DNA from: Hortaea werneckii
Lineage: Eukaryota > Ascomycota > Dothideomycetes > Mycosphaerellales > Teratosphaeriaceae
NCBI GenBank assembly: GCA_037044905.1
Contig: JBAOKB010000069.1
Location: forward strand, 1-60,334
DNA: 60,334 nucleotides
Direction of reading: 5' to 3'
Both the position numbers and the translations under genes were made by a program. Below, in pieces: positions 32,350 through 39,517 of this stretch. Numbering within the stretch: the stretch's first letter is position 1; every line of letters begins with the position of its first letter. The notes beneath the pieces are model-generated. The model was not told the DNA's origin, made no database searches, and worked only from the letters and a program-made list of their open reading frames with translations.

Positions 32350-33657
32350 GTGGCCACGGGAGTGTCGTCAGCTGAGCAGACAACTACGCTTCCGGCGGAG
32401 ACTTCGACGCTGGTGCAGACTGCGATCTCAGTGGTGGCAAGTGCTTCTTGCGTTGTGCCGGCTCAGGATCCTGCTTATACTAGTTTTACACCGATTTGTA
32501 AGTCCCAAGGATTTTATGCCGCGCTTAGAGCCGAGTTGTTACTTACCGAGTTACTTCGCTATAGGGGGCGAGTGGAGTGGCGACACGCTCGGCGATAACC
32601 GCGAAACTCACTACCAAGAAGAAGCCATCATCCAACTCCCCTTCCCCGTCTGTCTGGGAGGGTACTGTAGCGCAGTCATCACCGTCGGAACAGACGGCTA
32701 CATCGTCTACAACGACGCCACAACCAACTCCCTCGTCGTGCTGAACGCCTTCACCTGGCAAGGAAGCGGTTTGTACATCTACCCGGGCGCCAACGGCGTC
32801 TTCTACCGCATCGCCGGCCCAGTCGGTGCGCGCTCGCTGGTCTTCAGTTGGTACGCGGGCACATACGAGCAAGGCGCTGAGCAGAACCATTTCACCATCA
32901 CCCTCTTTGAGAACGCGCAGGTCGCCCAGCTGAAGTACTACGATGTGGTGCAGGCGCAGCCGCAGGCTTTCGCTTATATCCAACTTGGTCCGTTTTCCTT
33001 GCTCTCTTGCCTTTCACTCTGCTACCCTCCCGCATCGAAAAGATCTCCGAGAAAAAAAAAAAAAAAAAAAAAAAGTAGGGAGAAAGAAAAGCGCGCTGAC
33101 TTCTACACCAATCAACAGGCGACGTAGGCACCGACATCCTCCCAGCCGGCACCCGCTTCACCCCCTCCACCCAATTCTCCCTCCTGACCGTCCCCGGCAG
33201 CACCACCGTCACCGTCTCCCCCTCCCTCCACGACCGCATCGACTGCTGCACCAAACCCCTCCTCCGCTGGCACAGCTGTACCGAGTACCTCCCCCCCAGC
33301 GCCGGGTACTACACCTGTCCCGACAACGACGCCCAGAACGTCACCGACCCCTACGGCATACAGTACTACCTCGGCTGCGGGAAAAACACCGCGGGTTCCT
33401 ACACCGCCGTGCGCGTGCCCAGCGGGTTTAACGATTGCTTCGCGTACTGCTCGCCGGGTTCGGCGCAGTATATCGCGCCGCCTGCGCCGCCCGCACGGGA
33501 CCAGGCGGCGGAGTGTGTGGGGTTCGCGTTCCATGGGGGCGGCGCGACGGGCGTGGGGCCGGGCACGTGTTATTTGCTTAATTACTTCCCGCAGAGGTAT
33601 AGTGAGAGTGACTCCGTCGGCGCGGTGAGGCCGGAGTATTTCGGCGGGGGGTTTTAG
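32350..33657 (+). CDS. Cysteine-rich protein with C-terminal PAN/apple-like region (5' end unresolved)
   Basis: Coding is clear from about 32350: exons (<32350)-32497, 32565-32987 and 33119-33657, with introns of 67 nt (GTAAGT) and 131 nt (weak donor GTCCGT, acceptor CAG, containing a 23-base A run). The first frame is open back to 32215 but has no ATG. One model starts at ATG 32168 with a 53-nt intron 32211-32263 (GTAAGA...CAG), yet gives no signal peptide, so the true 5' end is open. The middle domain (GGEWSGDTLGDNRE, AVITVGTDGYIVYN, ARSLVFSWYAGTYEQG) looks like an extracellular beta-sandwich. The last 110 residues have paired cysteines in a PAN/apple-like pattern (YYLGCGK, FNDCFAYC, ECVGFAFHGG, GTCYLLN), which usually binds carbohydrate or protein. 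Probably secreted; function unknown. Confidence 0.6.
33052..33074. repeat. A23 homopolymer run inside an intron
   Basis: 23 consecutive A on the plus strand, within the second intron of the PAN-like protein gene. Confidence 0.95.
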
Positions 33658-33930
33658 AGAGGAAAGGTGAGAGGGGAGAGGAGGGGAGGAAATGGCGCGC
33701 ATGTTAAGTTGGAATGTTGAGATGGAAGCTCCGGGAAGGGAAATGAGAAAAGGTTGATAGGGAAAGAGAAGAGAGAAATACAAGGGAATGAAAGAGGCTT
33801 TCTCTCTCTCTCTCAAGATCCTCCCCAACTTCTACTTTCCCTTCTTTTCTTTTCTTTTTCCTTTTCGGGAACTGTATGATCCTCGGGACTGGATTCAGGT
33901 CACGTTCATCCGTCATTACCAAAAAAAAAA

Positions 33931-36369
33931 TCACATAACCACACAATTCCGCCCCATCTCCCAATACGAATCCAACAACCCCTCCCCCTCCCCATCCTCT
34001 TCCTCACTATCTTCATCCTCATCCCGACGCGGAACATACAATCCCCCTTTCTTCCTCCGAAGTCCCTTCACACTCACCTTCTGTTCCCCAGCGCCGTGCC
34101 ACCATCGGAGAACCTGCTGCGGTGCTGCTGCTCCTGCTCCCTCCCCTGCCCCTGTCCCTCGTGCCTCATTACCACTGCTACCGCCGCTCACGCCCTCACT
34201 GCCATCGAGCGTCAGGACCTCCCACTTCCCGCCGGAGATCTCGACCGAGGTTTTCCCCGTGGGGAAGTGGAAGGCCGGGAGGAAGATCTCGGTGGGGAAT
34301 TCTTGCGGGGTCGGGGAGGGAGCGGTGAGAGTGAGGGAGAAGGAACAGGTTTTCAGGTCGAAGCCGTGGGAGAGGAGAGTGCCGTGGGTGTAAGTAGGGT
34401 GGGGCCGGATGTAGGATTGGGCGGCGCGGTAGCCGGGCGGGTTTTGTTGTTGTTGTTGTTGGGGATGTTGGGGTTGGGCGGGGGAGGTGGTGGAGGAGGA
34501 AGTCGTAGTGGTGCGGGACATGGAGTAAGAAGGGTTCTTCTTGGCCTTCTGCCCTGAGGCGTCTGACTCGGCGTCTTCGTCTTTGTAGTATGTCGAAGCG
34601 GTAAGATCGGCCCTCGGAGGAGGCAGAGCCCGGTCTTCACGACAGTAAATCGACAGGTCTTCGCCGTTCCAGTTGTCGCCCCAGCGATGCGAGTTCTCCA
34701 CCGTGTATAACCACCACGTCAGGCCTGCCGCGCCGCTGCCCTCAACGGCGAAGAAATTCGCATCGATGGCTGCCGCTTGTGAGCTGTAGTCGCCTGTGCG
34801 GTAGGCGTAGGCGTCGTCCATGTCGTAGGGGATTCCGATCTCGGTGAAGATGAGCGGGTGTTCGCCCATGTGTTCCTCGCCTTCCTTGCGGATCTCGTCG
34901 AGCTGGTCGCGGAAACAGCGGCGGATGGCACCTTCGCCGATTTTGAGAGCAAAGGCGGGGGAAAGGTAGCGGCCTCGGAGGACGCCGAGGACGTCGACGT
35001 TCCAGAGTTTGTTCCATTTCTTGGTGATGAGGGTGATACCGTCGTAGAAGTGGCTCGCGAAGACCATGTTGGGGTCGTCGTCAGCTGTGCCTTTGATGTC
35101 CGGGGGAATTTCGAACGGTTGGGGCTGCATGAGCATGATTGCTTCGGGCCAGATGTCACGGATGGCGGATTTGTATTTACGGTAGTAGTAGAGGAAGTTG
35201 TTGTTGAGAAAGAATTCCGTGTCCATCTTCTCACCCGTCTGCGGATGTTGGAGGAAGTACTGCGGTTTGAGAAGCTCGTCGGTCTTGGGATTCCATACGC
35301 CATGCTGAGCCCAAATGTCGGTGCCGAGTTTCCAAGAGTCGGCACGCTTCCAGCCGTACTTGGTATCGTCCCACGAGGCTGGATCTAGCCATGCAGTGTG
35401 GCCTTTCGGATCGACAAGTTGGGTGCCACTCTTGTAGGGGCCAAAGGTGCCAAAGGCGTAAGTGTCCATCTCGACGGCTCGACCAGAGCCGGTCAGCATG
35501 GCCTGGAAGCCTGTCGGACAAGTGTACTTGCGGAGATTCTGGTTCTTTGGGATGTTGGCGAGATCGGGGTGGCCGACGAAGCCATTGTTGGGCTCATTGA
35601 CACTCTCATAACCGATGACGGTCTCGCCATGTAAATCGCCGGCTTCGTGGATGCGCCGGGCTAGATGGGCACATGCGGCGATGAAGTGATCTTGCAGGTA
35701 GTCCTGGATGTTCTTGCCATCGATGACGCATTTTGGGGCAAACTCCTTCCCAGCGAAGAACATGGTGAAGATGGTCTGACAGGCTATGCGCTGGTAGTTG
35801 GTGGCCCACACCATCTTGGGGAAGTCGGCAGGATCCGGCCATGTATTCTGGACCAGCGATGCTTCTGTCACCGCAAACTCCTTGGGATCCAAGCCGCAGG
35901 CATAGATGGTCCACATGGGAGCACCACTGCCTCCCGTGAAGCGAGACCAGACGTCCTGGTGGGGATCCATGAAGACATGGAAGCCATACCGCTTCGCGAC
36001 GCGCAGTACCTCGACAGTATGGCGACAGAAGTCCTCATCGTATTTGCCTGGCCCGGCATGTTCGAGCGCCTCCCAAGTGAACAGGTATCGGATGGAGTTG
36101 TAGCCCCATCGTTTCAGTCGGGCGAAGTGAATTGGCGCTTCACTGAGCGGGAAGGGGCGGTCGACAAAGGAGACGGTGTCACCCTCGAAGAAGTGCTCCT
36201 TCTCATGGGAAGGCACGGGAGGGTGGGCTGGGTACTTGGTATCGCCGGCGACGTTGATGCCGTGGAGGGTGATTTCTCGGTTGTGCGGGTCACGGAAGCG
36301 GTTGCCGGCGATGTGTAGACGGAGAGGGGCCATGACCGGGGGAGTGGGAATTGGCGATGGTGTTTGCAC
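33931..36369 (-). CDS. GH5 sterylglucosidase / ergosteryl-beta-glucosidase (EGCrP2/Egh1 type)
   Basis: Single exon, 812 residues; a second in-frame ATG at 36333 (MAPLRLHIAGNRF) may be the main start. It resembles fungal GH5_12 enzymes of the EGCrP2/Egh1 group: LHGINVAGDTKYPAHPP, FHVFMDPHQDVWSRFTGGSG, the acid/base glutamate in YESVNEPNNG (near residue 258) and the nucleophile in LIFTEIGIPYDMDDAYA (near 508). Such enzymes remove glucose from ergosteryl glucoside and supply free sterol; they are cytosolic or vacuolar, and no signal peptide is seen here. Between the catalytic barrel and the C-terminal beta domain is a Ser/Thr/Gln-rich insert (residues about 610-645) with a run of six glutamines. 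The C terminus is acidic. It shares a promoter with the ER co-chaperone gene. Confidence 0.92.
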   Translation of the reverse strand: MQTPSPIPTPPVMAPLRLHIAGNRFRDPHNREITLHGINVAGDTKYPAHPPVPSHEKEHFFEGDTVSFVDRPFPLSEAPIHFARLKRWGYNSIRYLFTWEALEHAGPGKYDEDFCRHTVEVLRVAKRYGFHVFMDPHQDVWSRFTGGSGAPMWTIYACGLDPKEFAVTEASLVQNTWPDPADFPKMVWATNYQRIACQTIFTMFFAGKEFAPKCVIDGKNIQDYLQDHFIAACAHLARRIHEAGDLHGETVIGYESVNEPNNGFVGHPDLANIPKNQNLRKYTCPTGFQAMLTGSGRAVEMDTYAFGTFGPYKSGTQLVDPKGHTAWLDPASWDDTKYGWKRADSWKLGTDIWAQHGVWNPKTDELLKPQYFLQHPQTGEKMDTEFFLNNNFLYYYRKYKSAIRDIWPEAIMLMQPQPFEIPPDIKGTADDDPNMVFASHFYDGITLITKKWNKLWNVDVLGVLRGRYLSPAFALKIGEGAIRRCFRDQLDEIRKEGEEHMGEHPLIFTEIGIPYDMDDAYAYRTGDYSSQAAAIDANFFAVEGSGAAGLTWWLYTVENSHRWGDNWNGEDLSIYCREDRALPPPRADLTASTYYKDEDAESDASGQKAKKNPSYSMSRTTTTSSSTTSPAQPQHPQQQQQQNPPGYRAAQSYIRPHPTYTHGTLLSHGFDLKTCSFSLTLTAPSPTPQEFPTEIFLPAFHFPTGKTSVEISGGKWEVLTLDGSEGVSGGSSGNEARGTGAGEGAGAAAPQQVLRWWHGAGEQKVSVKGLRRKKGGLYVPRRDEDEDSEEEDGEGEGLLDSYWEMGRNCVVM

Positions 36370-37013
36370 TCGAAAGTGCTGTAGTCGTCAAGGTCGACCC
36401 GAATTCACCTCGCCCTACCTTACCTGAAGGGATGGGAAGCGATGATGTAGCTACGACGCACCTACCGCTCTGCCATGTGCGCGTGGCCCCAGTACGCGAT
36501 GCCGCGGGCATCTCTCATCCATCTACACCACCTACAATACCTACTACTGTAGTAGGTAATAAATACATAGTAGAGTGCGAGATGTACAGCATGGTGAATC
36601 TCAGCACTACGGTCAAGCGACTCTGGCCTCATTGCTCAGGCCCACTGTTCCCTCGCCTCCTCTTAGCTCTTTCGTCTCGCCCGAACCATTCTGCGAGATG
36701 CGCGTCATCGGTTCACGACAGGACGATGGAGACCGGGGAAACTCCGACCACGCACCCACAGCACCCACGCAACCACGTTTCACCTACGACGGGCGCTATA
36801 CTCCGCTCCCGCTCTCCCGTGCGCCCTCCCGCGCGCTGGTGTCTGGGGTGCGGCCGCAAGCGCGAACCGAACTGGAGTGGACAATGTCTGGCTGTACATG
36901 CCGCTGAATGCCACCTTGCCTTGTCCATCACTTGGATTCACTCCCTTCTCTAGTCTCACTACTGGCCCTCATCACTTCGCTGCCTTATCCGCTATCCGCC
37001 GGTGCAGTGAACG
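36370..37013. promoter_or_regulatory. Divergent promoter of the sterylglucosidase and ER DnaJ genes
   Basis: 644 bp between opposite starts. It contains an imperfect palindrome CCTACTAC-T-GTAGTAGG near 36540-36556 and pyrimidine-rich sequence before the DnaJ start. Confidence 0.55.
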
Positions 37014-38648
37014 ATGATTCTTCGGTTATCCACCCTCGCTCTCGGCGCTCTCTGTCTTTCCTCCGCCCCGCTCGCCGCCGCCCTCTCTGCATCCGACATC
37101 CCTTCCGACACCCCCGTCTCACAGCTCATCAGCAGCGCCAACACCCATCTCGCCCAGGGAAATGCCCAGGACGCGCTCACCTATTTCGATGCCGCCATCC
37201 AGAAGGATCCCAGTAATTACCTCACCATCTTCAAGCGCGGCGCCACCTACCTCTCCCTCGGCCGCAACACCCAGGCAAGTCGCGACTTTGACCAGGTGCT
37301 CGTCCTGAAGCCGGGATTCGAGGGCGCTTTGACTCAGCGAGCGAAGATCAAAAGCCGAAATGCCGACTGGGCAGCCGCCAAGCAGGACTACCTGGCGGCA
37401 GGGAAGAAGGACAGCCAGGAACTGGCCGATCTCGAGGAAGCCGAAGGTGCGGCCAAGTTGGCCCAGGAGGCCGAGGCCAAGGGCGATTGGGAGACGTGTG
37501 TGACGCAGGCAGGGACCGCCATCTTCGTAGCCGGCACAGCTTTGGACATCAGACAGCGACGAGCACGGTGTCGGCTGGAGAAAGGCGAGATCGTCGAGGG
37601 GATATCGGATTTGAATCACGTGCTGCAGATCAACACTGGAAGCATTGAGCCATACCTTCACATCGCAGCCATGACCTTTTACTCGCTGGCCGAGACGGAC
37701 AAGGGCATCACCTCCGTATCAAGATGTTTACACAACGACCCGGAGAACAAGGCCTGCTCGAAACTTCGCAAGAGCCAGAAAGCCATCGATCGCACTCTCA
37801 AAAAATTCAACCAACTGGTTGAAAAGCGACAATTCGCCTCAGCCGTCAAACTCCTCATCCCCACGGCCGACGAGCCCGGTCTTCTCCAGGAAGTCAAAGA
37901 CGACATCGCCCAGTACCGCGAAGCAGGCTACATCCATCCCAAAGCCACCTCAGGCCTCTACGCGCACCTCACCGAACGCGTCTGCGACGCCTACATGGAA
38001 ATGAACAACCCCAAGAAAGCGGGCCCCTACTGCACCGAAACCCTCACCTACAACCCGACCTCCCTCCCCGCCCTCCTGCACAAAGCCCAACACCTCCTAG
38101 ACACAGAAGACTTCGACGGCGCCCTATCCGCCCTCTCCACCGCCAAAGACGCCCACGGCAACACCCCCCAAATCAACGACCTCCCCACCAAAACCCAACA
38201 AGCCCTCAAACGCTCCAAACAAAAGGACTACTACAAAATCCTCAACGTCGACCGCGACGCCTCGGACCGCGAGATCAAAAAATCCTTCCGGAAATTAACC
38301 GTCCAACACCACCCGGATAAAGCGCACCAGAACGGCGTCAGTCCCGAGGAGGCCCAGCGCAAAATGCAGGCTATCAACGAGGCCTACGAGGTCCTCTCCG
38401 ACCCGGAACTGAAAGCGCGGTTTGATCGCGGGGAAGATCCCATGGATCCCATGGCGGGCCAGCCGCAAGGCGGGAATCCTTTTGGGGGTGGGTCGCCTTT
38501 CGGTGGTGCGGGTGGGGGACAGCAGTTTTTCTTCCGGCAGGGCGGTGGAGGAGGGGGGAGTCATTTCAAGTTCTCGGGTGGGGGAGGGTTTCCGGGAGGG
38601 TTTCCCGGTGGTGGTGGGGGAGGGTTTCCCGGCGGGTTTCCTTTTTAG
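37014..38648 (+). CDS. ER-lumenal TPR/DnaJ co-chaperone (P58IPK/DNAJC3 type)
   Basis: Single exon, 544 residues. Signal peptide MILRLSTLALGALCLSSAPL, then tandem TPR motifs from about residue 35 to 390 (ANTHLAQGNAQDALTYFDAA, NYLTIFKRGATYLSLGR, FASAVKLLIPTADEP, ALLHKAQHLLDTEDFDGALS). A J domain follows from about residue 404: KDYYKILNVDRDASDREIKK, the HPD motif in VQHHPDKAH, and MQAINEAYEVLSDPE. The end is Gly/Phe-rich (GGFPGG repeats). TPRs plus a lumenal J domain define the P58IPK/DNAJC3 co-chaperones, which hand unfolded proteins to BiP and take part in the ER stress response. There is no KDEL-type retrieval signal at the C terminus (ends GGFPF). Codon use is strongly C-ending, as expected for a well-expressed gene. 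Confidence 0.93.
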   Translation: MILRLSTLALGALCLSSAPLAAALSASDIPSDTPVSQLISSANTHLAQGNAQDALTYFDAAIQKDPSNYLTIFKRGATYLSLGRNTQASRDFDQVLVLKPGFEGALTQRAKIKSRNADWAAAKQDYLAAGKKDSQELADLEEAEGAAKLAQEAEAKGDWETCVTQAGTAIFVAGTALDIRQRRARCRLEKGEIVEGISDLNHVLQINTGSIEPYLHIAAMTFYSLAETDKGITSVSRCLHNDPENKACSKLRKSQKAIDRTLKKFNQLVEKRQFASAVKLLIPTADEPGLLQEVKDDIAQYREAGYIHPKATSGLYAHLTERVCDAYMEMNNPKKAGPYCTETLTYNPTSLPALLHKAQHLLDTEDFDGALSALSTAKDAHGNTPQINDLPTKTQQALKRSKQKDYYKILNVDRDASDREIKKSFRKLTVQHHPDKAHQNGVSPEEAQRKMQAINEAYEVLSDPELKARFDRGEDPMDPMAGQPQGGNPFGGGSPFGGAGGGQQFFFRQGGGGGGSHFKFSGGGGFPGGFPGGGGGGFPGGFPF

Positions 38649-39082
38649 AGAGAGAAAACAAAAAAAAAAAATTTGGTGGTAGTTTCATGATTCCATTTAT
38701 TTACGAATCGGGGGTGCTTTCAGTGGCACAATTTGAATTGTTTTTTGAGAAGCGAGAGAGTGTCTTTTCTCTCGTTTGCGCTTCTGCCCTTTCCCCCTTC
38801 TTTTTTTCTAAATTTTCTTCATCTGCTGTATACGTTTCCCGTATCCCCCCGTTCAATCTCTTTGCGGGATACACGAATCTCCTGAAACCTATCAGGGAGA
38901 CAGTTCAACTTCTTTTTTTCTTTTAACTATGCTATGTGGACACTTTGTTCTCTCCTTCTCCTTCTCTCCCTCCCTCCCATTAACTTTCCTAAGACAGAAT
39001 TAGCCTCCTATTGTGGTGAATTGCATGTGTCATCTAACTCCATTCTTTTGTTTTATTTTTATTTTTATCTTCCCCTTTAACA

Positions 39083-39083
<1 letters not shown>

Positions 39084-39138
<55 letters not shown>
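39084..39138. repeat. C55 homopolymer run
   Basis: 55 consecutive C on the plus strand (G on the minus strand) between convergent genes. It is far longer than usual for a fungal genome. The exact length is likely to be unreliable in an assembly. Confidence 0.9.
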
Positions 39139-39140
<2 letters not shown>

Positions 39141-39380
39141 CTCCCGTTCATGTCTCTCCCTTCAAAGCCAAGGGTAAGAAAAGGGCTTGGAAAATGGATT
39201 AGGGGATTCATTGGGGCGGAAGGAGATGCAAGATCCAGATCATACTGTGTGAGATGCCTTGCCCTCTCTGAGTACACATGGATCTACCAAGGGAACTTTC
39301 AGATTTGTCAAGTTTCGATTTCGCTTCCTTCTTTCCCTTTGCGGCTTGTTTCCTCTGCCCCTCTCTATTCCGTTTGACCC

Positions 39381-39407
39381 TTTTTTTTTTTTTTTTTTTT
39401 TTTTTTT
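39381..39407. repeat. T27 homopolymer run
   Basis: 27 consecutive T on the plus strand, just beyond the 3' end of the GTPase gene; read in that gene's direction it is an A run about 110 bp past the stop. Confidence 0.95.
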
Positions 39408-39517
39408 GGTAAAGTATTCGACAACCAACGACGAAACCCCAGTTCCACATCCCCGACACCTTTTCCGCTCCCAAAACATTTCTCCCTCCCAACCCATCCC
39501 TTCGATTGCTCTCCTCC

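Larger units (their letters stand above)
38649..39517. other. Convergent spacer with long C and T runs
   Basis: 869 bp between the stops of the DnaJ and GTPase genes, very rich in pyrimidines on the plus strand. It contains 55 consecutive C and 27 consecutive T, listed separately. No gene is seen. Confidence 0.7.

Noticed and set aside
33112..33828. 238-codon minus-strand open frame
   Set aside because: Antisense to the last exon of the PAN-like protein gene, with Arg/Gly/Val-rich composition typical of a shadow frame.
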